Origin: Stromatinia cepivora
Taxonomy: Eukaryota > Ascomycota > Leotiomycetes > Helotiales > Sclerotiniaceae
Assembly (NCBI GenBank): GCA_014898415.1
Contig: RCTD01000007.1
Location: 62,001 to 126,000 of the forward strand
Direction of reading: 5' to 3'
DNA length: 64,000 bases
Shown here: piece after piece, positions 48,365 through 58,076 of the stretch
How the letters are laid out: every line of letters starts with the position of its first letter
Position numbering within the stretch: position 1 is the first letter of the stretch
The notes under the pieces: generated by a model
Told to the model about the DNA's origin: nothing
Database searches by the model: none
What the model saw: only the letters and a program-made list of their open reading frames with translations
Made by a program: the position numbers and the translations under genes

Positions 48365-49029
48365 TATGGATGTTTTACTTGTAGTGAGATGTAGTAAGGC
48401 AGTGAACGGTAAGGTTTGAAGAGTCGCAAGATGTGATGGGGGGATGTTGTTGTGATGAAGGTTGATGGAAAGGGTTGTTACGATAGAAGAGTCGCAAGAC
48501 GTGATGATTACAGAAAGGTTGCGCTGCATAGAAGGAACCAGTTCCAGCGATAGACTAACTAGTAGAGAAGATCTCGGGTGCTGGACTATTTTACTACGGT
48601 CTCATATGGTTTTTCAATCACGGGCATTGGTAATAGAGATGCATCGTCTTATTAATCTACAGCTTGTACGACAGCCTAAGATGAGGGGATGATAAGCGAG
48701 AGAAGTGAGATGATTTGATGGAAGAGTGGCGATATGTTTATTTCATCGGCCGTACTGAATGATGAGAATGGATGCTGTGATAGAGATATTTTACAGTGAA
48801 TGAATTTGTGTAAAAGAAGTGGGAGATTCGGGTAGTCGTATTGATCTCATTAGACTTGCAACTTATGTAGGTATACAGCCTTGGCTAGGCTAGCTTAGGA
48901 AAAGGAGTTTTTAAAGTCTATCATCATTCAGCGTCTATAAGCGATAAATACACCCCCGTTTGAGCCTGCATTGTACAAAAGCATGCAAGCCCCAATTTAT
49001 GACTCTATGTACCATGTCTACCACATCCC
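48365..49029. other. spacer between mini-protein and tandem kinase gene
   Basis: 665 bp, no gene seen. Left part should carry the promoter of the minus-strand mini-protein; right part the 3' end of the kinase-like gene. A GAAGAGTCGCAAGA(T/C)GTGATG word is repeated (about 48417-48436 and 48485-48505). Confidence 0.45.
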
Positions 49030-51873
49030 TTAATCACTAGATACCGTGTCAGAATGCAGACCACTGTAGTACCTGTCCCAGTCCTCCACAAACTTTTCAT
49101 ATCTCTCATCATCGTTCTTATCACTCAGACCATCCTGCGCCAATCTAAACATCCCTCGGATCCAAACACCTCTACCATATGTGTCATCAAGGTATGAAGG
49201 GTCTGCCTGCTGCATAACTTGATCGAAACGGTCTTTTATAGTAAGCTCCTCCGAGGTGAGCTCTTGTTTAAGAGGGGTGTCGTAATTACCAGTCCATGCC
49301 CATCCACGCTTTGCATCATCGGTCCATAGCCATGTCCTTGGCTGCCGAGAGAGAACTAATGGTACAGACATTACCTCATCCCAGTCAATCACACCAGTGA
49401 CCTTCCATCCACCATTCATAAGTTGCAGCTTCTCGGTCACATTAGTTGCATCATATGAAGATTCTCCGCTGATCGAATGCTCATCTGTGTCGCCCATATT
49501 ATTTATATCAAAAGACTCGATAGTATTCGTAGTGCGTGTGGAACGAGGCGGAGACGAACTGTCGGATACTGGGGGCGTTTCCGTTCCGGCAACAAAAATG
49601 TGTCGAGCACAGATATCCCAATGCCACAGAACATTCTTTGAGTCGGAATGATTGAACAAAGATGCCTTGACCATTTCCTTCAAGATACAAAGAAGTTTTT
49701 CGAACTTTGGACGTGTATAAGAATCACAATCTCTTTCAAATTGTGCAGTCAACATTCTGTGAAGCAAGGATGGTAAGGGCTCGCTTTCAAAGGTAGGGAC
49801 CTCAATGTCATAACCAAACAAGCGAAAAGCAGATATTGTAGGCTGCGAGGTACAAGTGTCAATTGAGGTAGAAGTCCAGGGTAGAATTTGTGTGCCGGCC
49901 AGATAACCAGGTTTGCGAAAGGATATCTTCTCCATCTCGAGTAAAAACTGAGCTACCGTAGTTGTGATTTCGAGCTGTTGGTGTAAAGAGAGTTGATTAA
50001 ACACTTCCTGCAAGGGTTTACCCGGGAGCTTATGTTGAACAACGTACTGAGATTCGATAGCATTTGCTAATGTAGTATCAACAGCTGCGATCTCGGGAGC
50101 GCCGAGGAACGTGTATTGGCGGAGAGTGAGAATTGCTGCAACTTGATCTCGGAGATTGTAAGTCTCGTCGTCCGGCATTTTCCAGCGTGAAATCCGCAAG
50201 ATAAAATGTCGATCTCCGGAGTTTCCAGGAATCGCGATACCGACAACTCGATTATGAATGCCACCACGGATGCGCTGCAGTTCCGATGGTTCACCAAGCC
50301 CAATATCGCGGCAGAGTTGGATGACCTTCAGCTGGTATGTATCGAATCCTTCCTGGTCGTTCAATAAAGTAGAAGGTTCGCTTGGCAATGAACGAAATTC
50401 CATGAGTTTATCAAAATGTTTATCCCACTCCCGATCTAACTTACGATATCTGACAAGAGAAGAGCGGGTGGGAAATCCATAAAGAGCAAATTGTGCCAGT
50501 CGTCGAATCCATACCCCTCGGCCATATGCATCCTCCAGATAACTTGGATCTGTCTGTTGCATGATCTTGTCGTAATGATCTTTGATAAGAAGCTCGTCCG
50601 TAGTTAGTTTCCGAGATGATCGAATGTCGTTTTTGCCCATTCCTTTATGCCTCTTGGTGGAGCTATCATTCCCGTTGACCCAAAGCCACACAGGAGGAGC
50701 TCTGGTCATAACCAACGGTACTGACAGAAGTGCATCCCAATTGAGCACGCCAGTTACGGCCCACTTTCCGGTTGCTTGCTTTTCGACTAAAATATTGTGG
50801 AATGCAAGGTCCCAGTGCCACACAACACAATCGGTGTCGGTTTCAGAGATGACTCGGGCTCTTTCCATTAGCCTCGTAATTTCCAGGAGCCCGTCCCACA
50901 CAGACTTAAGATGTTCTCCATCATTATCCATGTCGTGCTTTTTACGAGTTTCAAAAACAGACACCAATTGTGAATGCAGAGATTGCTCCTCCCTATCAAG
51001 TCGACAACCGGTAATGTCAACATCGGCAGGAACCGTAAATGGCTCATGCGAAAAAGAAGGCACGGAAGGGCCCGCAACGAATCGCCCTGGTCGAACAGCC
51101 TTCAAAGTGTTCAACTTCGTGATGACATCAGCTATAAGTTCAACAAACTCAAGTTTCTCTTTCAAAGGCAAGTGATAATAAACTTCTATGGCATTGGTTC
51201 CCTTGAGCTTTTCTTGAAGCAAATACTGATTATCAATGGCATTATCCGAAGTGGAATCGAAGGCCATGACAATAGGAATTGGTATCAACGGGGCAAGATA
51301 ATGCAGAACCGCAGCCTGATCTCTCGTGTTATCACGCCCTACAGGTATTCGAGGAATACGAAGAACATAGTCCTGATTGTCCTTAGAAGGAAGTGAAAGA
51401 CAGATGAGTCTATTGTGAGCACCTTCCTTCATGCACTCTACCTTCGAGGGCTCACCCAGGCCAATATCATGACATAACTGAATGACTTTGTGTTTGTATG
51501 TCGTAAATGATTCTTGAGAATCGCATTCGCTCGTAGAACCATAACCGCTCACGGTCTCCCAGCAAGAAGAGGCTTGTAGGGAGATATCGCCGCCGATGAT
51601 GATTGTGGAAGAAGAACTGACAAACTGTGTGCATTGTCGTAAGCCTTCTAAAGTTCCTTCTGAAGGTTCTGGAATGTCTTCAATTACATCTGAATCGAGG
51701 AATCCCTGTCGAATGTCGCTGCCATCTCTGAAGTTGTGGAATGGAATCTTGACAGAACTTACAGAGGTGTCTCCAGACCCCCCACTAATGCCCTTTTGAA
51801 TATGCGTGATATTATCGACCATTGCGAGATTGGACGTTGTGGTGTTACCGAGTGTGGGAGACGGGTTTATCAA
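49030..51873 (-). CDS. protein with two tandem APH/choline-kinase-like domains
   Basis: A single exon of 947 residues. After a variable Ser-rich N-terminus (1-120) two copies of an aminoglycoside-phosphotransferase-like fold follow. They share KVIQLCHDIGLGEPS / KVIQLCRDIGLGEPS at their starts (about 128 and 516), RDQAAVLHYL / RDQVAAILTL, and a catalytic-loop HWD (about 353 and 750) where classical APH has HGD. Copy 1 keeps the HWDLAFHNILV pattern with the metal-ligand Asn; copy 2 has HWDICARHIFV, in which that Asn is His or Arg. The later Asp motif is LNWDALLSVPLVM in copy 1 and IDWDEVMSVPLVL in copy 2. Such proteins are common in fungi, substrate unknown; antibiotic resistance should not be assumed. 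The two ends, ADPSYLEDAYGRGVWIRRL and ADPSYLDDTYGRGVWIRGM, are almost identical, showing an internal duplication. Confidence 0.85.
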   Translation of the reverse strand: MINPSPTLGNTTTSNLAMVDNITHIQKGISGGSGDTSVSSVKIPFHNFRDGSDIRQGFLDSDVIEDIPEPSEGTLEGLRQCTQFVSSSSTIIIGGDISLQASSCWETVSGYGSTSECDSQESFTTYKHKVIQLCHDIGLGEPSKVECMKEGAHNRLICLSLPSKDNQDYVLRIPRIPVGRDNTRDQAAVLHYLAPLIPIPIVMAFDSTSDNAIDNQYLLQEKLKGTNAIEVYYHLPLKEKLEFVELIADVITKLNTLKAVRPGRFVAGPSVPSFSHEPFTVPADVDITGCRLDREEQSLHSQLVSVFETRKKHDMDNDGEHLKSVWDGLLEITRLMERARVISETDTDCVVWHWDLAFHNILVEKQATGKWAVTGVLNWDALLSVPLVMTRAPPVWLWVNGNDSSTKRHKGMGKNDIRSSRKLTTDELLIKDHYDKIMQQTDPSYLEDAYGRGVWIRRLAQFALYGFPTRSSLVRYRKLDREWDKHFDKLMEFRSLPSEPSTLLNDQEGFDTYQLKVIQLCRDIGLGEPSELQRIRGGIHNRVVGIAIPGNSGDRHFILRISRWKMPDDETYNLRDQVAAILTLRQYTFLGAPEIAAVDTTLANAIESQYVVQHKLPGKPLQEVFNQLSLHQQLEITTTVAQFLLEMEKISFRKPGYLAGTQILPWTSTSIDTCTSQPTISAFRLFGYDIEVPTFESEPLPSLLHRMLTAQFERDCDSYTRPKFEKLLCILKEMVKASLFNHSDSKNVLWHWDICARHIFVAGTETPPVSDSSSPPRSTRTTNTIESFDINNMGDTDEHSISGESSYDATNVTEKLQLMNGGWKVTGVIDWDEVMSVPLVLSRQPRTWLWTDDAKRGWAWTGNYDTPLKQELTSEELTIKDRFDQVMQQADPSYLDDTYGRGVWIRGMFRLAQDGLSDKNDDERYEKFVEDWDRYYSGLHSDTVSSD

Positions 51874-52326
51874 AAGCTGAAGGGCTATGTGCGACTTTGA
51901 AAGCGACGTCAGTGGTATTTTTAAGTTGTTATCGAGGAAATGTAAAGGACAGTATCGCAGAGATCAAATACTTCTTCAAAGTCGATCGTGGATAGCAAGA
52001 GGATGTTGTTGGAAGGTGTTGTTGTAAAAGAAAGATGGAGAGTTGGGGGAAAATCAACTATTTAAAGAAGATGGGTGGCTACACGGCCATTTCGCGGAGC
52101 CCTAGCACGCACTTGCGCGGGGTAGTGACAATTCCACAGTTCCACTACTGGCACTCAGGTAACGGTAGAGTGATTCAGTGACTGTACAGCCAATTTCATA
52201 TTTCTGATACTCGCGCCTGATATATGAACAACATTGTAACTATTCAAGCTCCAAACTACAAGAAGACAACCACAACCTTTATTATTCTCAGCCACAGCCA
52301 CAAAACAAAAACTCACAACCTCCATC
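51874..52326. promoter_or_regulatory. divergent region between tandem kinase gene and mini-ORF
   Basis: 450 bp between the ATG of the minus-strand kinase-like gene and the ATG of the plus-strand mini-ORF, so probably both promoters. AC-rich sequence just before 52327 resembles a fungal leader. No gene seen. Confidence 0.45.
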
Positions 52327-52620
52327 ATGGTTAATCAAGACTCCGCAAACCACCACTACATCAAGAAGCGTGGGGGGACTGCCACAAACCCTAGACTCCC
52401 GGCCTAAAATCGAAGACTTTACTGCTCAGCTCATATGACTTTGTGCAAGAATGACTCTTGCCGTCTGATCTATCTTCTGCTTCATCAGCGTTGTGAATGT
52501 TATGATGCCAAAGCCGCAAGAGAGGAGATGCTAGCGAAGGAAGCTGCTGAAAGAAACAGAAGGAAAAGGATAATCCCGGCAAGGACAAAACAACAAGACA
52601 AAGAAAGTCAACAACAGTAA
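52327..52620 (+). pseudogene. small Cys/His protein with in-frame stop, related to the one at 48 kb
   Basis: An ATG at 52327 opens MVNQDSANHHYIKKRGGTAT and reaches a TAA at 52405. The same frame then runs without another stop to 52620: LYCSAHMTLCKNDSC, QRCECYDAKAAREEMLAKEA, then a Lys/Arg/Gln end. The C-x2-H-x3-C-x4-C block has exactly the spacing, and several of the residues (H, TLC, N), of CKIHQTLCQNPKC in the 48-kb mini-protein. An ATG at 52435 would give a 61-residue product but lose the first Cys and His. I read it as a paralogue disabled by one stop codon, though readthrough or an error in the sequence are possible. It borders the AT-rich RIP block directly. Confidence 0.5.
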
Positions 52621-52626
52621 AAAAAC

Positions 52627-54310
52627 TCAAGGTAAAACATATTATTTATATCGGTATAATTAGCAGGGGGATAAATTTAAAATTTTATATATATCGAAAG
52701 CTCTTTATTGTTTTAAATTAGAGTTTTATTATAATTCAGATTTTAATATTATATTAAAGTTTTTCAAGATAATTATAATGAATATAATTAAAATTGATAT
52801 TTAATTTTGTTGGAGGTCATGTATTTGAAAGTGATAAATCTTATAATTGGGAAGTAGTGGCTCGGAGACTATAGTGGAATAAGCAAATATCAAGTTATAA
52901 TAATAAAAGTTGAATAGTATAGTAATATTATATATAATATTAGAGTATAGATTCTTAACCTTCAATATTGAAGGTATAGCTTTCCTATATACCTTTTCCG
53001 AATTCTTTCATATATTAATGTTCTATTCTTATTCGTCAATTTGAATAGAGGTTTATCATTTTAATTATCTTAATTAATATCATAAAGGTTCTTTATTTCG
53101 AATAATCCTGGTATCCGACTAATTTAGGTTTCTTTATTCGAATATCTATGAATTCGATGGTTTTGTATATACTAGTGGATTCGTAGAGTTCGAATTTGTA
53201 TTCGTATATTGATTGATTAAATTGATTTGGTTGATTAGATCAAATTGATCTAATCAGTTTAATTAATCATATTAATCATATTAATCATATTAATCATATT
53301 ATTCTTATTATTCGGAATGAGTATATTCTATATATATAGGCCTTTATATTGTGAAGTGATTAATAAGAGTTATTTATTATTCAATAACAATAACAAGAAA
53401 GATTATAAAGTTCTCAAGTATAAAGATTATATTTTTTTTCTCTTTATTTCAATCACTTTCATATTTTATCAACTCACTCGATCAACAAGATAATCAAAAT
53501 ATAATACTATTCAAATCTAATCTTGTGACGCACAAGAGCCGTAGTAGAGCTGAATAAATAGGGTCAATTATGTTCCTTAGAATCTACAACTGAAGAATTA
53601 TAACTCATAAGGAGCGATTAGATATATATATATACAAATACCCATTCGTGAATTGTAGAACTATACATATATATTATTAAAGTCATCATTTTACTATACT
53701 AAATCGCATGAATCGTAATGTATATACACAAACGATCAGCTCACCAATTGACAAAAGAGATAAGAGGTATCACGTGATTAACCTCCTGTGGTTCACGATT
53801 CGTGACAAATCTAACCAAACTACTCATCAATTAAATAATAATTTATTTAATTTATATATACAATCCTCGATCATTATAATCAAAGACAAATCAATCAACT
53901 CTATTTAATTTTATATATTATCTATTTCTCAATCCTTAAAAGTGTTTTATAATTATACTATCTCGTAATACTTCGTCTTTACGTCTTCAAATTTGCCGAG
54001 TATATAAAGTATAATAATTTAGATTTTTTATATTTTATATTCTTAATAGAGATATTTTCTTAATAGAAGTTAGTTTCTATTCTTAAAATGATTTCTTAAC
54101 TTTATTCACTTTATATAATAAAATAAATATTTTTAAATAATAGTATTAAAAAATTGTTTTATTAATTTAATTAAGAATTTATAAATATTTTTTTTCGATA
54201 AATGAAAAATCGAAATACTATAGACTTTTTCGATTGAATCTAATTAAAAGAATAAAATATATAAAATATAACTCTCTTAAAATTATATTTTATTGAAATG
54301 AAATTCTGTT
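52627..54310. mobile_element. AT-rich RIP-degraded repeat block with LTR-like segment
   Basis: About 1.7 kb at over 75% AT, starting and ending abruptly against normal DNA. It contains an array of ATTAATCAT-type 9-mers at about 53258-53303 and the segment 53533-53808 that recurs inverted at 60159-60430. Short stop-rich frames only. This is what remains of a retroelement after RIP; the LTR reading comes from the second copy lying upstream of a gypsy reverse transcriptase. Confidence 0.65.
53533..53808 (+). repeat. inverted repeat copy 1 (LTR-like)
   Basis: Shares a collinear 270-bp match with the reverse complement of 60159-60430, including GGAGCGATTAGATATATATA, GACAAAAGAGATAAGAGGTA and TTCACGATTCGTGA. 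Differences are mainly A for G and T for C (for example CGTGATTAACC here, CGTGGTTAGCC there), as RIP produces. Confidence 0.7.
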
Positions 54311-54720
54311 ATAATGCCCTCATCTCTGACTCGTAGTAAGAGGGCTTAAAACCCCGCCGGTGTGTCTACCTCTACCGGTGCGGTAAACACTCTGTAGAGG
54401 TCAAATACCCGGATTAGGATACCATTGCATAGGCCAGCGTGGGGTTAATACTCGTAACCGGCAGAATTATCTGACCTGCACATCTAACTGAAAGCCCATC
54501 TGAAAGCCAATAGCAAGGGATGAAATGCTCGCATTTCATTCGCTGTAATGTGTGTCAGCTGTTGGTGGCTTGTGAAACGTCCAAAAAAGCAACAGCTGGA
54601 CAAGCACGATCAAAACCCCTTATTCCCCAGCCGTTGTCAATTCTGTTTCTGAATTTGCACACTGCACAGACTAACGATAAGTTTTGAGCTTGTGTTCGTA
54701 CACAGCTTTCTCGTAATTTC
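54311..54720. other. normal-GC spacer upstream of the peptidase relic
   Basis: Base composition returns to normal at about 54310. The sequence CCGGTG/CACCGG-like words around 54355-54385 could form a small hairpin. No gene seen; it may be the old promoter of the peptidase paralogue. Confidence 0.4.
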
Positions 54721-56008
54721 ATGATGCTAACATCATCTTACCCTATAATCTTGTTTAGGACCTCAGGACGAGCATGGTTCGTTTTCTGTCACAATCCTTG
54801 TACACCGAGTTCATACACCACAAATCAACAACGGTCATTTCGTCCGTATACCAGAAATGTATACCAAGCAGTCTGCAACAAACGGAAAGTAATACCGGAA
54901 AAAAAGGATCCAAACGAGGAAGAGTACTCCTTCAAGAAACTTGAGGAAGCATTGGCAAACAGTCGGAAGACAAATTCTCCCGGCGTACATGCAATTTCCA
55001 GGTTTCAGCTGGTCTGGCACTTTCACAAAGATTGGAACGCCCCTTCTCCACCAACAGGCAAGACACACTATAAAGGACGAGAGTTCTTGGGGCCCCATAC
55101 GCCGGAAGTCAAGAGGGCTCGAAAAATAGCTGAAAGATTGTTTCTTGTGCTGCCGGATGGCCATATATTTCGACATGTAGAGGTTATAAAAAATCCTGGT
55201 TTGTTCTTCCTCAATCTCAGAATATTATCCGGATCTAACGTGATCATCGCATTAGGTGGTTCTAATGCCTTTGCTACTTCGGATGGGGTCGTCATCTTAG
55301 ACCAAGGAATCCTCAATTTTACCTACACTGATGATCTTCTAGACTATCTCATAGCTCATGAAATGGCTCATCATTTGTTGCAACATAACAAACAAAAAAA
55401 TGTTGGACGAAAATGGTGCAATACGCTCTTCGCTCTTCAGGCCTTTTTCACTGATCTGATGTCTTTCCGTTCGGCTAACCTAGCAACAATGGCGCACCTA
55501 CAACATCTCAAAAATTTCAAATTAAGTAGAAGGTTTGAGTTGGAAGCTGATGAAGAAGGCATGATGATTATGTGGAAGGCTAATTACAAACCGAGTGCAT
55601 TAAATTCATGGAAGACAAGATAGTGAGGCGCGAAAAAACCAAGATAAAAGACCAAAGCGCGGACAAGCCAGAACTACAGACACATCCCACCGTAAGATCG
55701 CTATCCACAATTAAAAATCCATGCGAGTCTCTTGTCTAATAATATCTATACAGTGGGAACAGAGACTAAAACATTTGAAGCTTTGTCTTCGTAGATGAGG
55801 GCTTGAAGTAGAAAAATGGTGGAAGGAAAATCAACTGGCAGTATTCGACCGGAAGCAACGTCTAGAAGCAAAAAAAAGAGCGATAGAATATGCACAGTCG
55901 CAAAAGCTGGAAATAATTCGGGAAGCAAATAGAGTGGCTCGCGGTTACATCTCGGTTGGAAACTCCCCCAAGCAGACTACTAACCAGGAAACCGGGTCAC
56001 AGCGATGA
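54721..56008 (+). pseudogene. decayed M48 (OMA1-like) metallopeptidase paralogue
   Basis: A 300-residue open frame (54721-55623) holds an M48 peptidase domain: LIAHEMAHHLLQHNKQK (about residue 210) has the zinc-binding HExxH, and FELEADEEGMMIM (about 272) the third ligand Glu with the usual AD. The N-terminal 60 residues are Arg/Ser/Thr-rich like a mitochondrial presequence. Oma1 is an inner-membrane stress protease. The frame stops at TAG 55621, yet coding-like sequence goes on in another frame: MEDKIVRREKTKIKD, then ELQTHPT, the family's THPS/THPT segment. A third stretch, from 55755 to 56008, encodes a charged helix (RKQRLEAKKRAIEYAQ) broken by one TGA where CGA would give Arg. One frameshift plus stops suggest a dead duplicate, as does its position between two RIP blocks. 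Confidence 0.65.
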
Positions 56009-56191
56009 AGGCACCCGGAAAGATACACAGAGTAACCAAAGAAGTGAGTCTGGCTCTGTGACGACAAATATCGTCATAGCAAGCTTATCTCCACGTTTGG
56101 ATCTTCATTACCATTCAACCGCTCATTTTCAACCCATATTCCACCCACTTTCATACGAAATGTTCGAAGCCCTTCCGCTTTTTACACATAA
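56009..56191. other. spacer
   Basis: Short normal-GC stretch between the peptidase relic and the small inverted-repeat element. Nothing recognisable. Confidence 0.35.
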
Positions 56192-56312
56192 CCAATAATC
56201 CGGACTAGCGGACTAGATGTTAAGCTTTCAATGTTTGGAAGATTTTGAATCTTTATATACAATTCAACCATCAAAAAGTTTTTTATTGTAGGATTGCAAT
56301 CCGGATTATTGG
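56192..56312 (+). mobile_element. 121-bp inverted-repeat element, copy B
   Basis: Starts CCAATAATCCGGA and ends TCCGGATTATTGG, a perfect 13-bp inverted pair. The sequence following the left end (CTAGCGGACT) and the interior resemble 34015-34150 on the opposite strand. No coding capacity. I could not settle a target-site duplication. Confidence 0.55.
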
Positions 56313-57104
56313 ACCTAACATAATAAAACTAAGTTTTCACCCATCCTAACCACCGCAAAACTACGATCAGATGGCACATCTTTTCGTGTCTTATACCCTT
56401 CGACATCGATTTCACTTCTCTTGTCTATCACTCGACCATTTGCACCATTCTATCTTCGGAAAAATTCCACATTTGACCAATCAAATGGCGGGCGCAAAGA
56501 GGTTTGACGAAGACTTAGCTAGGCTTATCAATACAATCATCATCTCAAATCTCATCGGGTTATCCTCCCAAGTCAATTTCCCACAAAAATTGGAATATTC
56601 AACATAGACTCAACCTCAATTGTACAGGGTCAGAGCAAACAGCTCAAAACGCAAATTAGAATGTTGAACTAGACCGGGCTACAAATCTTGGTACCTCCGC
56701 TAGCGCAGTCATTGTCTAATTCCAAATTTCATCATTAATGTTAAGCGTCAGGGTTTGAGTTTAGGATTGCACACCAAGGATCTGGTCTACGGGTGCTAAT
56801 GGGATTGGATGGATATTTCTAGCAGTATTTGTTTGGCGTTGATCTTGGTGTGCTTCTTGGAGGATCCTCTGGTAATTAGTGGCGCGACTAGCGTTTTTTT
56901 AATCGGAAATATCATCTACATCGCTTATTTCTTCGATATAGTGGATTAAACTAAAAAGCAACAACAAAATCTGGGAATTGTAAAAGTAGCACGCTAACAC
57001 ATACATTGATCTCAGCGACAGCTCGTCTAATCTAATGATTCTAGCTATACAAAACCTTCTCCTACGTCCATCATTATTAATACTTTAAAATTTTTATAAC
57101 AATA
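56313..57104. other. spacer between small elements
   Basis: No supported gene. A short frame at 56371-56607 has no domain features. Confidence 0.4.
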
Positions 57105-57600
57105 ATAATCGGCTATCACAAACGGCCGACTAATTCCTAGTCGGGGAAATCGAATATCCCCGGAAAGCGAATGTCCCTCTACCAATTTTGATATAAAATA
57201 TATCAAAATTCAAAATTACTATTGAAAAATCTTATTTTTGATATATAATTATAAATTTTCAAACTAATATAATAATTTTTTTACTATTCGATTCGTCTTA
57301 TCAAATTTAAATCAATAATTATTGATATTACTTCGATGGTACCAATTTGTATAGTACTATTATAATATTGTTTTTGTTCATTCTTGATTACTACACTATA
57401 AGAAGAGGGTACTATTTATATTGATACGGCTCCCTATGTGAGGTTGATCACATGATGTACCGACAATAATAATAAAAAATTATACTAATCCAAAAGTTGA
57501 TCAAATTATTTATATATTATACTAACGGGACATTTCGCTTTCCGGGGATATTCGCTTTCCCCGACTAGGAACTAGTCGGCCGTTTGTGAGAGCCGACTAT
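57105..57600. mobile_element. MITE with about 72-bp terminal inverted repeats, TA target site
   Basis: The left end (57105-57178) and the reverse complement of the right end (57528-57600) match over about 72 bases with a handful of differences and one indel; both read TCGGCT.TCACAAACGGCCGA, then CCTAGTCGGGGAAA, then CGAATATCCCCGGAAAGCGA. Each arm has a perfect 7-bp hairpin (CCGACTA, 5-nt loop, TAGTCGG). TA dinucleotides abut both ends. The interior is AT-rich with no coding capacity. Size, TIR length and TA duplication fit a non-autonomous Tc1/mariner-type element. Confidence 0.8.
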
Positions 57601-57648
57601 TAAATGATACAACTCAACTGCCGATACCTCAACACCCTACTCGGGCTA

Positions 57649-58074
57649 GTCTTTGAAGAGGGCCGGGCTCAAGCTTTCATAGTTTTCGTCATCGGGAGTC
57701 GACTTTTTTTAGGAATATGTATTGATTCAATTATTTGATATATAGATTTGATAATCGAAATTGAAATAAAGATTCATTTAATTAATAATTGAATATCAAA
57801 AAGAAAAGTTTATTTTGTTTTATTGATTAAAAAGAATGTAATTAAAATTATAATATTATAAAATTTTGAATTTAGATATATTTTAAATTTTCAAATAATT
57901 TATTTTGATATATCAAAATATAAAATCAAAATACTAAATTTTCGATGAATTTCTATTATTTTTTTAAAAGTTTGAAATATATATAATTATTTATTGAATT
58001 TATATAGATTTTTGAAATAGATGATTTTTGTTGTAGAAATATACTTCGCTAAGCCCCCGGCCCTTTTCAAAGAC
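57649..58074. mobile_element. second MITE-like element, about 25-bp TIRs, TA target site
   Basis: The left end GTCTTTGAAGAGGGCCGGGC and the reverse complement of the right end GTCTTTGAAAAGGGCCGGGG match, continue to a shared AAGC/TAGC, and are each flanked by TA. It is 426 bp, with an interior almost wholly A and T. No coding capacity. It lies only 48 bp from the element before it. Confidence 0.7.
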
Positions 58075-58076
58075 TA

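Noticed and set aside
53258..53303. ATTAATCAT array as a CRISPR-like or satellite array
   Set aside because: Units are 9 bp with no spacers, in a eukaryotic RIP block; a simple AT-rich tandem repeat.
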